From Methylomicrobium lacus LW14 (GTDB lineage: Bacteria; Pseudomonadota; Gammaproteobacteria; Methylococcales; Methylomonadaceae), in assembly GCF_000527095.1 (NCBI RefSeq), contig NZ_AZUN01000001.1, positions 2,108,001 through 2,172,000 of the forward strand: a DNA stretch of 64,000 nucleotides. The letters are read 5' to 3'. This document shows, piece after piece, positions 1-8,603 of the stretch. Every line of letters begins with the position of its first letter. The first letter of the stretch is position 1. The translations under genes were made by a program, and so were the position numbers. Under the pieces are notes generated by a model. That model saw nothing but the letters and a program-made list of their open reading frames with translations. It made no database searches and had not been told where the DNA came from.

Positions 1-608
1 TCGGCTTCCTCGATGTAATGGGTGGTCAGAATGATCGTGGTACCCTGTGCACGCAGCTCGCGCACCATGCGCCACATGTCGTGTCGTAACTCCACATCCA
101 CGCCGGCACTCGGCTCATCAAGAAACAATATCGTTGGCTCATGGGCGAGGGCCTTGGCAATCAGCACTCGGCGTTTCATGCCGCCAGAGAGCGTCATGAT
201 TTTCGCGTTGCGCTTGTCCCACAGGGACAGATCGCGTAGTACTTTTTCCAGGTAGACTGCATCGGGCGCCTTACCGAACAGCCCCCGGCTGAATTTGATC
301 GTGGCCCAGACCGACTCAAACGCGTCCGTATTCAGTTCCTGCGGCACCAGGCCGATGGCTGCCCGCGCCGCGCGGAAGTCTCGCACGGTGTCGTGACCGT
401 CGGCGATGATGGTTCCGGAAGTGGCATTGACGATGCCGCAGACGAGGCTAATCAGTGTCGTCTTGCCTGCACCATTGGGTCCGAGCAAGGCGAATATCTC
501 GCCGCGTTTGATATCCAGGTTGATGTTTTTGAGCGCTTGGAAACCGCCGGCATACCTCTTGTTAACGCCGCGTACGAAGATGATGGGGATGGCGTTATCG
601 GCGTTCAT
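1..608 (-). CDS. ABC-2 type transporter ATP-binding protein, 3' end cut by the window edge
   Basis: Reading the minus strand from ATG at 608 gives an ABC ATPase of the YadG/DrrA-like class, which powers efflux through a separate ABC-2 permease in the inner membrane. Visible motifs are Walker A GPNGAGKT, signature LSGGMKRR, Walker B LFLDEPSAGVD and the switch region TTHYIEEAE, in the right order and spacing. The frame is still open at base 1, so the C-terminus and any downstream permease lie outside. In-frame ATGs at 626 and 635 are alternative starts, and none has a clear Shine-Dalgarno sequence. 608 was chosen because it places the first beta strand at the usual distance from the N-terminus. 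The substrate cannot be told from the ATPase alone. Confidence 0.85.
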   Translation of the reverse strand, partial: MNADNAIPIIFVRGVNKRYAGGFQALKNINLDIKRGEIFALLGPNGAGKTTLISLVCGIVNATSGTIIADGHDTVRDFRAARAAIGLVPQELNTDAFESVWATIKFSRGLFGKAPDAVYLEKVLRDLSLWDKRNAKIMTLSGGMKRRVLIAKALAHEPTILFLDEPSAGVDVELRHDMWRMVRELRAQGTTIILTTHYIEEA

Positions 609-788
609 GGTCGCGGATGTGGGCATTTTTTTCATGGATGAAGGTAAATTCCAGAATCTATTGCCTAAAGTGGTCATAGACGCTACCGACCCGTTGCTAC
701 CGTTGAGGATTAGAATAATCGAGCGTCCGGTTCCTACCACGGAGCGGCCATTCTCCTTAAAAACAAGTAAACCGCAGTCTGTCGCCTT

Positions 789-3104
789 TTATTTTAACTG
801 GACTGGCATAATCCAATCCGAGGGCGCCAGGCAGGTAGTATCCTTGCAGGCCTGGGCGCGGACGAGCAGGCGGAGATTTTCTGCGCCGCCCGGAAGCGTC
901 ACTTGCACCGGAATACTTATCTTCCCTTCATAGACTTTAATGTCACCCAATGGCGTGGTTATGGCGCTCGCATCGGGGTAGGCAGGCTTTGCTTCCGTCT
1001 TGCCGGAGTCCTCGCGGACATCGACAGAAGTGGGAATCAGGAAATCGAGGCTAGCCGGATTGGCATTGATATGCCAGCCCTCGGCAATATCCAGTACCAC
1101 CGTGACAGTGAGGCAATTTCCCTCGCGCTTGGGTTCCGAGGCGCTGACCTGCACATGCGCTTTGGTTTCCATCGCCTCCTGTAGGGTAGCTGTTTCAACC
1201 GGTTGTTGTGTTGCCTTCGCTGCCGGTGTCAGATGATTCAGCCGAAGAAGCGCATGCATCATGTGCGTATAGCCTCTCGGGTCCTTTTTAATGGCCTGCC
1301 CGAAAGCCTTAAGCAGCGCCTCGGTCTGTTGCTTCCACTCTGCATTGCCCGTGATTTCATAAAGATCGAGCAATGCGTGCGCCATCACCGCGTTGCCGGA
1401 AGGAAGGGCCGAGTCCACGGCATTCTTCATGCGCACCAACAGCTGCTCGCTGCCATCGGTGAAATAATAGCCGCCATGCTCCCGATCCCAAAACAGCTTC
1501 TTGGCCTGCGCCACCAGTTCCTCGGCGGCTTGCAGGTATGTGTCCGCCTTGGTCGCGCGATAGGTGGATACCAGCCCCTGAATCATGAAGGCATAATCCT
1601 CGAAATAGGCCGCGATTTCAGCTTTTCCGTCACGCCATGTACGATACAGCGTGCCGTCTTGTTTTCGCAAATTTGCCAGAAGAAAATCGGCGGCACGACG
1701 GGCGGCCTGGATATATTCCGCCCTCCCCATGCATTGCCCGGCGCGGGCGAACGCGTCGATCATCAGTCCGTTCCACGCCGTGATGATTTTATTGTCAAGG
1801 TGCGGCAAAAGGCGCTTGCCCCGTGCTTTGCGTAGCGCGCTCATCACGGCCTGCTGTTTCTTGACCATCTCCTCATAGGACAGGCCTGCCGCCGTCGCAA
1901 TCTCGGAAAGCGGCTGTTTTAGAAACAGCACCATGCCGTCCGTATGCTTGTGGCCGGGAATCTCGGGAATTTCCGCTAACCCGTAATGTTTCGCCAACCA
2001 GGCATAGGATTCCTTATCCAAGGCATCATGCAACTCCGCATCCGTCCAGGCGTAATACGCGCCTTCCACGGCGTCGGTCTCGGCATCCAGCGCAGAGTAG
2101 AAGCCGCCGTCCTTGAGCGTCATCTGCCGCAACGTGAAAGCGAAAATGCCTTCGGCGACTGCGCGACTTTCGGGAATATTGGAAAGCGCGTAAAGCTCCG
2201 TGTAGGCGCGTGCCAGCAGCGCCTGGTTATAAAGCATCTTCTCGAAATGCGGGATACGCCACTGCGCATCGGTGGCGTAGCGATGGAATCCGCCGCCGAC
2301 AGCGTCATAAATGCCGCCTTGCGCCATCGATTCCAGCGTGCCGCGCACCATATGCAGCGCTACGTCATTGTGGGTCAAGCGGTAAGTGTCGAGTAGAAAT
2401 AGCAGCGCGGCCTCATTCGGAAATTTCGGCGCCTGATAAAAACCGCCGAACCGATTGTCGTAGTAATCGCCATAATGCTGGAGCAACGCTTCGATTGTCG
2501 GCTGTTCGGGAAGGATGCTGGCTGCATCGTTTTCCTGCTGCTTGATCTGGATGATGGCGCCGGCCAGCCGGTCGGCCAGCGCTGTTATACCTGCCTGATC
2601 CTGTGCCCATCGATCGTGAATCTGCTGAATGACCGACGTGAAAACCGCGGGTGGAAAATAAGTACCGGCGAAAAACGGCTTAAGATCGGGTGTGACGAAC
2701 ACGTTGTTCGGCCAGCCGCCGCCACCGTGCGTCATGATTTGGGCGGCTGTCATGTAGATGTCGTCCACGTCCGGGCGCTGCTCGCGGTCGATCTTGATGC
2801 TGACGATAGACTCATTCATCAACCGAGCGATGTCGGGATTCTCAAAGATTTCCCTCTCCATCACATGGCACCAGTAACAGGTGGAATAGCCGATAGAGAG
2901 CAGAATCGGTTTGTTTTCCTTTCGCGCCTTGGCAAACGCTTCCTCGCCCCACGGATACCAGTCAACCGGGTTATGCGCGTGCTGGAGCAGATAAGGGCTG
3001 CTCGAATCAATAAGCCTGTTTGCGGAGGCAGGTACCGAAAGAGAAAAAGTCAAAATCCCATCCAATAAGAAAATTAGAGCATTGGAGATATGACTATAGA
3101 ACAA
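789..3104 (-). CDS. Secreted DUF255 thioredoxin-fold protein (YyaL/SPATA20-like) with C-terminal DsbD-alpha-like domain
   Basis: About 770 aa. After a hydrophobic leader comes the DUF255 hallmark SPYLLQHAHNPVDWYPWGEE, then a thioredoxin-like domain with the redox motif CYWCH. The middle is an alpha/alpha-barrel, glycosidase-like region typical of YyaL and SPATA20. The last ~130 residues (from about 640) resemble the DsbD N-terminal domain (GWHINANPASLDFL, with two late cysteines), suggesting thiol exchange in the periplasm. The exact reaction of this family is not established. The frame opens with TTG at 3104 and has no in-frame ATG before the conserved domain, so the start is uncertain. A TTG a few codons further in, just before the hydrophobic stretch, is also possible. 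Confidence 0.8.
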   Translation of the reverse strand: MFYSHISNALIFLLDGILTFSLSVPASANRLIDSSSPYLLQHAHNPVDWYPWGEEAFAKARKENKPILLSIGYSTCYWCHVMEREIFENPDIARLMNESIVSIKIDREQRPDVDDIYMTAAQIMTHGGGGWPNNVFVTPDLKPFFAGTYFPPAVFTSVIQQIHDRWAQDQAGITALADRLAGAIIQIKQQENDAASILPEQPTIEALLQHYGDYYDNRFGGFYQAPKFPNEAALLFLLDTYRLTHNDVALHMVRGTLESMAQGGIYDAVGGGFHRYATDAQWRIPHFEKMLYNQALLARAYTELYALSNIPESRAVAEGIFAFTLRQMTLKDGGFYSALDAETDAVEGAYYAWTDAELHDALDKESYAWLAKHYGLAEIPEIPGHKHTDGMVLFLKQPLSEIATAAGLSYEEMVKKQQAVMSALRKARGKRLLPHLDNKIITAWNGLMIDAFARAGQCMGRAEYIQAARRAADFLLANLRKQDGTLYRTWRDGKAEIAAYFEDYAFMIQGLVSTYRATKADTYLQAAEELVAQAKKLFWDREHGGYYFTDGSEQLLVRMKNAVDSALPSGNAVMAHALLDLYEITGNAEWKQQTEALLKAFGQAIKKDPRGYTHMMHALLRLNHLTPAAKATQQPVETATLQEAMETKAHVQVSASEPKREGNCLTVTVVLDIAEGWHINANPASLDFLIPTSVDVREDSGKTEAKPAYPDASAITTPLGDIKVYEGKISIPVQVTLPGGAENLRLLVRAQACKDTTCLAPSDWIMPVQLK

Positions 3105-3361
3105 TTTTTTTATGTAAAAAGTTCCTGCTCTTTATTAAGGCAAACCGTCAAGCTTATGCCGAGCTTCAGGTGCTGCGGGCTGCGTAACATCAGTTAAATG
3201 ACATAAAACCGAATCGGGCTCAGCGATCAAATACGGCGTCACAGGCTGAAATCTGGCCCTAGATTGCTGGCGCAACCCAATCGCACCATCGATGCCTGGG
3301 GAAAACTGGAACGCCCCTTACCCGGCACAACACTTGCCTATAAATCTAACTCCGCCGCTGC

Positions 3362-3596
3362 CTAAGGACCGCGGCGACAACTCCCGGGTATTTATTTGCC
3401 GACTATCTGGGGCAAAAAACCGTACAAAATCCGCGCGCCTTTCTGTTCCGTATGGCCGCCAATCAATCCACCGATTACCTTCGGCAGCATCAAACATCTT
3501 TCCTACCAGGAAAGCACCGGATTGTCCTACAATACTCTCTTCAAATACATCCAGAAAGCCCTGCTGCACTGCCAGCGTTACCTGGAGGACGAATAA
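3362..3596 (+). pseudogene. Remnant of a FecI-type ECF sigma factor
   Basis: Two pieces in different frames together resemble an iron-starvation ECF sigma factor. One frame (about 3362-3460) reads NPRAFLFRMAANQSTDYLRQ, the classic sigma region 2 signature of FecI proteins. The next frame (to the stop ending at 3596) reads LSYQES...FKYIQKALLHCQRYLEDE, the C-terminal region 4 helix and tail. Roughly 70 residues between them are missing and the frame changes, so the gene is broken. It lies 120 bp upstream of a FecR gene on the same strand, exactly where a FecI partner is expected. The identification rests on motif reading only. Confidence 0.7.
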
Positions 3597-3716
3597 AATT
3601 TCTTCGATGACGCCTGACAGCGAACGCAACTTTCAGGATAATGGCATTTATCAATCCAGACGCACGCACGCCATGCTTTTCTCCAAGCCTTCCACAAACC
3701 ACGGCGGCAGCCGGCC

Positions 3717-4676
3717 ATGAACGGCCGCCCGGTAAAGCCGCCAGGCGATGTCAACGAGCAGGCCGTCTATTGGCTGACCCTGCTGACATCCGGTGAAGCG
3801 GACGACGAACAGCACTGCGCGTTTGAATACTGGCTGGCCGAAGATAAGGCGCATCAGTCGGCCTGGGAGCGGGCGCATCGGATCTGGCGCGACATCGAAG
3901 GTTTGAACGAACAGGATTTTCCGGCGGCAGCGCCGGTGCCAGTCCGCAAATCGCCTCCGCACCGCGCCGGGTTTTCCTCTGCGTTGGCATCTGCGGCTTG
4001 CCTGGTGCTGGCAGTTTTTCTCTTGCGCCATGATCTGCAGTTTCATTCAGCCGACTACCGCACAGGTATCGGCGAGAATCAAACCCTCAGCCTCGCCGAC
4101 GGCTCGGAAGTGCAGCTCAACTCCGGCACGGCCTTGTCGGTCAACTACAGCGCCTCCACCCGAAAACTGGTTTTGTACGGCGGCGAAGCCTGGTTTAAGG
4201 TCGCGCCGAATCCCCGGCCTTTTGAAGTGGTCACCTTCTACGGTAGGGTGCGGGCACTGGGCGCCGCTTTCGATGTCAAAGCGCTGCCGGATTCTGTCGC
4301 CGTGACCGTCTTTGAACACGCGGTGCGCATTACCCTGGCGAACGGGGAACGCGTCGAGCGCTTGCCGGAAGGCGCCGCGATCCGCTTCGGTCAGACGGTG
4401 ACCGACCTAAAGCCGCGCGTCGACCTCGACGCCGCCTCGGCCTGGCGTCAACAACGCATGATCTTCCGCAACAAGCCGCTGCAAGAGGTAGTCGAGGAGC
4501 TTAACCGCTATCGCAAAGGCCGCATCGTGATCACCAGCCATTCGCTCAACGCCTTACCCTTAACCGGGACTTTCGACACGACCCATTCGGAAGAAGCGCT
4601 GCAAATGATCAAGGCCAGCCTTGATCTGTCCGAATACCGACTGACCGACCGCTTGGTGTTTTTGTATCGGAATTAA
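3717..4676 (+). CDS. FecR family anti-sigma/signal-transfer protein
   Basis: 319 aa. It has the three-part FecR layout: an N-terminal DUF4880-type cytoplasmic segment (AVYWLTLLTSGEADDEQ), one transmembrane segment near residues 82-102, the periplasmic FecR domain (YRTGIGENQTLSLADGSEV, LNSGTALSV, GGEAWFKV), and a C-terminal DUF4974/secretin-TonB-like domain (FRNKPLQEVVEELNRYRKG). FecR proteins pass a signal from a TonB-dependent receptor to a cognate ECF sigma factor. Here the sigma gene upstream is decayed and no receptor follows; the next gene is a PepSY protein. The protein may therefore be a functional orphan or work with a sigma factor elsewhere. Confidence 0.88.
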   Translation: MNGRPVKPPGDVNEQAVYWLTLLTSGEADDEQHCAFEYWLAEDKAHQSAWERAHRIWRDIEGLNEQDFPAAAPVPVRKSPPHRAGFSSALASAACLVLAVFLLRHDLQFHSADYRTGIGENQTLSLADGSEVQLNSGTALSVNYSASTRKLVLYGGEAWFKVAPNPRPFEVVTFYGRVRALGAAFDVKALPDSVAVTVFEHAVRITLANGERVERLPEGAAIRFGQTVTDLKPRVDLDAASAWRQQRMIFRNKPLQEVVEELNRYRKGRIVITSHSLNALPLTGTFDTTHSEEALQMIKASLDLSEYRLTDRLVFLYRN

Positions 4677-4678
4677 AG

Positions 4679-4832
4679 CCCCCCTCTTTGAAAATGACGA
4701 CTGCATGGATGCCACCACTAAAGGGTGGTCTATGGACAGAGGTAGGGCAATGCTGGGAGCTGTTGCCGAGGGCGCGGGGGAGATTTTTAAATAAATCCCC
4801 CTCAATCCCCCTTTTTCAAAGGGGGAGGATAA
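4679..4832. repeat. Intergenic palindromic repeat rich in CCCCCTTT/AAAGGGGG
   Basis: The gap between fecR and the PepSY gene contains a perfect short palindrome at about 4806-4828 (ATCCCCCTTTTTC then AAAGGGGGA) and a weaker related copy near 4679-4690. No gene is visible. In a typical fecIR locus this gap would hold a TonB-dependent receptor of over 2 kb; none is left. The palindrome could act as an RNA hairpin but has no downstream T-run on the plus strand, so calling it a terminator is not justified. Confidence 0.55.
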
Positions 4833-4925
4833 ATAACCCAGGTCGGGCCACGGCAAAGCCGTCTCTCACCTAACAACAAACGCCGATCCATGGGATAATC
4901 CGCGCTTTGCCTGAACCCTTCCTCC

Positions 4926-6248
4926 ATGACCTTTGCGATCATCAAGGCCCGGCGCGGCCGGGCCGCCTGGCTCAAACTGCATCTATTGCTGGCGCTCGGC
5001 GCCGGCTTTTTGTTCGCCCTGTTGGGCCTGACCGGCAGCCTCAGTACCTACCGGGAAGACATCGACGAACGGCTCAATCCCCGGCTGGTGATCGACGCAC
5101 CCAGCGGCGACTATCAATCCCTCGACAAGATCATCGCGGCGGTGCGCGCGGCGCATCCGGACCGGCACGGCGCCTGGACGCTCGAAATGCCGAGATCGCC
5201 GCGCGGCATGATCACCGCCTGGTTTGACAAGCCGCGGGAAACCTATTTCGAGTGGTATGCGCCGTTGATGGTCTCGGTCAATCCCTATACCGCCGAGGTC
5301 GTCGCCAGCCGCTTCTGGGGCTCCACCTTCACCACCTGGCTGCTGGATTTGCATAGCCACCTCCATCTCGGCCTGTCCGGCCGCAACACGGTCGGCGCCT
5401 TGGGACTCTTGCTGATGCTTTCGGCAGGCAGCGGGTTGGTGTTGTGGTGGCCGGGCGTGAAGGGAATCATCAAGGCGCTGACGATCAGGCGGACCTCCGG
5501 CATGCTGCGCTTTGCGACCGACCTGCACAGGATGACCGGTTTTCTCAGCGCCCTGGCCCTGTTGATGCTGGCGAGTACCGGCTTCCTGCTGAGCTATCCG
5601 AAAGCCCTGGAAAAACTGACCGGCGCGGCCGGCATGGGCCACGGTGAAGCCGACCGCACGATCATCAGCACCGCGGTGCCGACCAACAATCCGCTCGGCC
5701 TGGAAGGCGCCGAATTCATCGCCCGCGCGCCCTTCCCTCGCGCCGAATTGCGGCGCATCACCACCCCGGTCGGCGACAGCGGCGTCTATGAAATCCATTT
5801 CAGGCAAGACGGCGAAATCAATCAGCGCCACCCTTTCACCACGGTTTGGGTGGACCGCTGGAGCGGGCATATTCAAGAGGTCCGCGACCCGGCCCGATTT
5901 TCCGCGGGACAAACGGCCGCGACCTGGATATGGCCGCTGCATTCGGGCGAAGCCTTGGGTGCGACCGGGCGCCTGCTCTGGTTTCTGGCCGGCCAAACGC
6001 TGTTTTTCCTGTACCTGAGCGGCCTCTTTAGATGGCTATGCCGGCGCGGCGTCGTTGCGGATCGGCCGGTCGATTTTGCCCCATTGAAGACCGCAGATTA
6101 CCAGGCCATGACCGTGACTTACCGCCAGCGCCTGATGCTCTGGCGGCTGGCCGTCAACGGGGGACACAAAGCGCTGCCGCAGGCCGCGGCCTTATGGCAG
6201 GCGCTGACGCGATGGCTGCTGATCATGAAAAAATCACTCCGAAATTAA
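4926..6248 (+). CDS. PepSY-associated transmembrane protein
   Basis: 440 aa integral membrane protein. It has an N-terminal helix after a basic segment (residues 17-40), a periplasmic PepSY-like stretch, a central helix pair (HLHLGLSGRNTVGALGLLLM and the helix after GVKGIIKALT), another helix near 210-225 and a C-terminal helix (LWFLAGQTLFFLYLSGL). Conserved histidines (DLHSHLHLG, DLHRMTGF) match the PepSY_TM family, which often sits beside TonB receptors in siderophore loci and has been linked to ferric-siderophore reduction. It follows fecR on the same strand after a repeat-containing gap, which supports a former iron-uptake locus. The substrate is unknown. Confidence 0.85.
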   Translation: MTFAIIKARRGRAAWLKLHLLLALGAGFLFALLGLTGSLSTYREDIDERLNPRLVIDAPSGDYQSLDKIIAAVRAAHPDRHGAWTLEMPRSPRGMITAWFDKPRETYFEWYAPLMVSVNPYTAEVVASRFWGSTFTTWLLDLHSHLHLGLSGRNTVGALGLLLMLSAGSGLVLWWPGVKGIIKALTIRRTSGMLRFATDLHRMTGFLSALALLMLASTGFLLSYPKALEKLTGAAGMGHGEADRTIISTAVPTNNPLGLEGAEFIARAPFPRAELRRITTPVGDSGVYEIHFRQDGEINQRHPFTTVWVDRWSGHIQEVRDPARFSAGQTAATWIWPLHSGEALGATGRLLWFLAGQTLFFLYLSGLFRWLCRRGVVADRPVDFAPLKTADYQAMTVTYRQRLMLWRLAVNGGHKALPQAAALWQALTRWLLIMKKSLRN

Positions 6249-6364
6249 TTTACCGTATGCCGGCTTATGCCGTTCGGCACGGCGTGTCTGCCGCCAGCGG
6301 ATCACGTCTGTCACAAACAGTAGCAGACAGGCCAGCCCGCACCGAAGTTTTGCAAGCGGCAAGA

Positions 6365-7342
6365 TTAGCGCGCCGCCAGTAAAACCAAACGGCCGGGCAA
6401 ACGGTAGGCGGCCAGCTTCAGCGTGTTTTCGATCACCGCCAAAGCCGCGTCCGGCTCACGGGGGTCAAAAACGCCGGTGACCCGTTGTTGTTTCAGGCTT
6501 TGATTCACGATCACGATTTTTCCAGGCCGGTAGCGGTTCAGTTCGGCGACGACCTGCATCAGCGGCACGTCGCGGAAAACCAGACGGTGCTCGCGCCATG
6601 CCTGCGTTTGCTTCAGATTGACCGGGAAGACCGGCGAGACCCTGCCCGCATTCACCGCGACCAGCTCGCCTTCCCGCAAGCTCTCGATCGTCGTACCCTG
6701 GCTGAAGATGACCCGTACCGCATGTTCGTAAACGGTCACCGCCATGTCCCGCTCGAGTTGCCTGACTTCGAAAGCGGTGCCGAGCGCCCTCACCCGGCCG
6801 TCATCGGTCTCTACATCAAACGGGCGCTCGGCATCCTTCGCGACCTTGAAATAGGCCTCTCCGCCATGCAGAGTGACCGTGCGCCGCGTTGCGGAAAAAT
6901 CGACCGACAGCGCGGTTTCGGTATTCATCAGCACGGTCGAGCCGTCGCTCAATTGCACGGAAAGCTGCTCGCCGACCGCGGTTCGGTAATCGGCAAACCA
7001 GACCGGCCAGGCCTCGATGCCGACCCACACAAGCAGCAGCAAACAGGCAAATGCCGGCATCGAGCACGGATTGATAAAACCCCGCAGGCATTTTTTAGAC
7101 TTCATATCGCGCCGTTTGTCGGCGCTGGACAGGCATTTATCGAGCAAGGCGGCTTGCTCATCATTCAACATATCGAATTTTTTCCAGAATGCCCGCGCCT
7201 TGTCCCATTCCGCCCGGTTGGCCGGGTTTTCGGCAAACCATGCCTCAAAAGCCTGGCGTTGTTCGGGGCTGGCGAAGGGCGAACTCAACAACACCAGCCA
7301 ATAATTGGCCTGCTCTTGCGGCGTCTTTTTGTCTGGTTTCAT
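6365..7342 (-). CDS. Second FecR family protein, orphan
   Basis: 325 aa, with the same layout as the FecR at 3717-4676: an N-terminal DUF4880-type segment (QANYWLVLLSSPFASPEQ), a transmembrane helix near residues 93-112 (MPAFACLLLLVWVGIEAWPV), a FecR domain (YRTAVGEQLSVQLSDGSTV, HGGEAYFKVAKD), and a C-terminal segment FRDVPLMQVVAELNRYRPGK. It points toward the PepSY gene (convergent) and has no FecI or TonB receptor on either side. The two FecR proteins are clearly paralogous by motif but far from identical. It starts at ATG 7342 and no strong ribosome-binding site is seen. Confidence 0.87.
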   Translation of the reverse strand: MKPDKKTPQEQANYWLVLLSSPFASPEQRQAFEAWFAENPANRAEWDKARAFWKKFDMLNDEQAALLDKCLSSADKRRDMKSKKCLRGFINPCSMPAFACLLLLVWVGIEAWPVWFADYRTAVGEQLSVQLSDGSTVLMNTETALSVDFSATRRTVTLHGGEAYFKVAKDAERPFDVETDDGRVRALGTAFEVRQLERDMAVTVYEHAVRVIFSQGTTIESLREGELVAVNAGRVSPVFPVNLKQTQAWREHRLVFRDVPLMQVVAELNRYRPGKIVIVNQSLKQQRVTGVFDPREPDAALAVIENTLKLAAYRLPGRLVLLAAR

Positions 7343-7412
7343 GGAGTCCGGCGGCGATGATTCATTCTGGATAAGACTATGACGCCTGCTGCGGCAAAAA
7401 AATCATCGGTGC

Positions 7413-7526
7413 TCATAAAAAAGACGGCGTCTTGCCGTCAATTTTTTTCTTCGAAACGCTGCCGGCAATGCGCCCCCCTCGCTTTAATGCTTGATCCTGA
7501 GCATGAGGAAGACGTGGCGGCAAATC
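7413..7526 (-). pseudogene. Possible C-terminal relic of a phage antirepressor/DinD-like gene
   Basis: One minus-strand frame reads HAQDQALKRGGRIAG followed by KKIDGKTPSFL and a stop. This loosely resembles the ending of Bro-N/DinD-like proteins (Ala-rich, GG.IAG, then a TGK-like tail). Upstream frames are interrupted by stops, so at most a fragment remains. The match is short and the call is tentative. Confidence 0.22.
7417..7439 (-). terminator. Rho-independent terminator
   Basis: On the minus strand a GACGGC stem, an AAGAC loop and a GCCGTC stem are followed directly by six Ts. It lies about 75 bp upstream of the second fecR and would end transcripts from whatever once lay upstream, separating fecR from that transcription. 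Confidence 0.6.
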
Positions 7527-7852
7527 GTCCAAGTATCGATCAGCCTTACGTAATCCAGTCCGGAAATAACCGCCTCTCCCTCAGCATTTCTTCAAATGCT
7601 GGATGATGCTAACGCTTGCCTACACGCTCAATCTCGGCATTTAAATTTGAAAATATGGTAGACGGCACTGAAATTAGGCCGACCTGCGTGAAATAATGTC
7701 ATACGGCTTCATTACTATATTGCCGGCATCTCAAGTGCCGGCGACTATGTTTTACCTTGATTTTCTTGTTTTTGTGCAGTCGAGTTCGCATTAACCGATA
7801 AATCGATTTGCCAAAAGTTTTTAAGAACGATTTCATCAGAATCAACATAACA

Positions 7853-8413
7853 ATGAGCATAAACCATTACACGTTTTATCCGCCTCGGTGGCAGACGCTA
7901 AAAATCTTGGCACTGTTATCGATCTTTGCCTCCACCCTGTTTTCAATGCCCGCCGCAGGAGCAGAACAGCCGCCGGTGCTTGTCGCCGCATGGGGCAATG
8001 AAAGCGAGGTTTTAAAATATCCCCAAAGCATAGCGACTGATGCGGCAGGAAATGCCTATGTCGTTGATAGCAATGATAACAGCATCAAGAAATTCGACAG
8101 CAACGGCCACGTCCTGAGCCAATGGGGAATCAGCGCAACCGCCGGCGGGCAATTCAACTATCCTCATGACATAGCCACCGATGCGGATGGCAACATCTAT
8201 GTCGCGGATACTTATCATCACCGCATCCAGAAATTCGACAACAATGGCCACTTCCTCGGCACATGGGGAATAAGGATAGATGCCGACGAACAGTTTGACT
8301 CTTTTGCATTGGGTGCCGATGTTGGCATTGCAACCGATGCTTCGGGCAACGTCTATGTCGCGGATGGCAATAATGACCGCATCAAGATATATACTTATCA
8401 ACCTCTATCCTAA
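7853..8413 (+). CDS. Secreted NHL/beta-propeller repeat protein
   Basis: About 186 aa from ATG 7853; a TTG 45 bases upstream would add 15 residues. An N-terminal signal segment (LKILALLSIFASTLFSMPAAGA) is followed by three to four NHL-like repeats of the form IATDAAGNAYVVDSNDNSIK, DIATDADGNIYVADTYHHRI and IATDASGNVYVADGNNDRIK. Such repeats form blades of a beta-propeller, but a full propeller needs five or six. This protein is therefore either a partial propeller or truncated at its C-terminus. In the +1 frame just after the stop lies a short Pro-rich open stretch, compatible with a late frameshift. The partner is unknown. Confidence 0.75.
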   Translation: MSINHYTFYPPRWQTLKILALLSIFASTLFSMPAAGAEQPPVLVAAWGNESEVLKYPQSIATDAAGNAYVVDSNDNSIKKFDSNGHVLSQWGISATAGGQFNYPHDIATDADGNIYVADTYHHRIQKFDNNGHFLGTWGIRIDADEQFDSFALGADVGIATDASGNVYVADGNNDRIKIYTYQPLS

Positions 8414-8557
8414 TTCACCGGTCTCACCGCCAGAAGAGCCGCATCCGGCAACTAGATCAACGTAAGTTGGGCCTGAAGTCAGCGGATCAGCCCGGAAAAC
8501 TCGGCGATTATCGCCGACTTCTTTTCCGCAAAGTTGACCGCGCCGAATCAATCCGGC

Positions 8558-8588
8558 AAAAAAAAGGGCGCTTAAAGCGCCCTTTTTT
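8558..8588 (-). terminator. Strong bidirectional rho-independent terminator
   Basis: A perfect stem GGGCGCTT/AAGCGCCC is flanked by an A-run on one side and a T-run on the other. It lies 16 bp beyond the stop of the minus-strand transketolase-like gene and can also stop plus-strand transcription from the NHL gene. Confidence 0.85.
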
Positions 8589-8603
8589 GTGGATCAAAGC
8601 GGC

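Noticed and set aside
789..3068. Several plus-strand frames of 80-210 codons
   Set aside because: They run antisense through the DUF255 gene, lack family motifs and reflect codon bias of the true frame.
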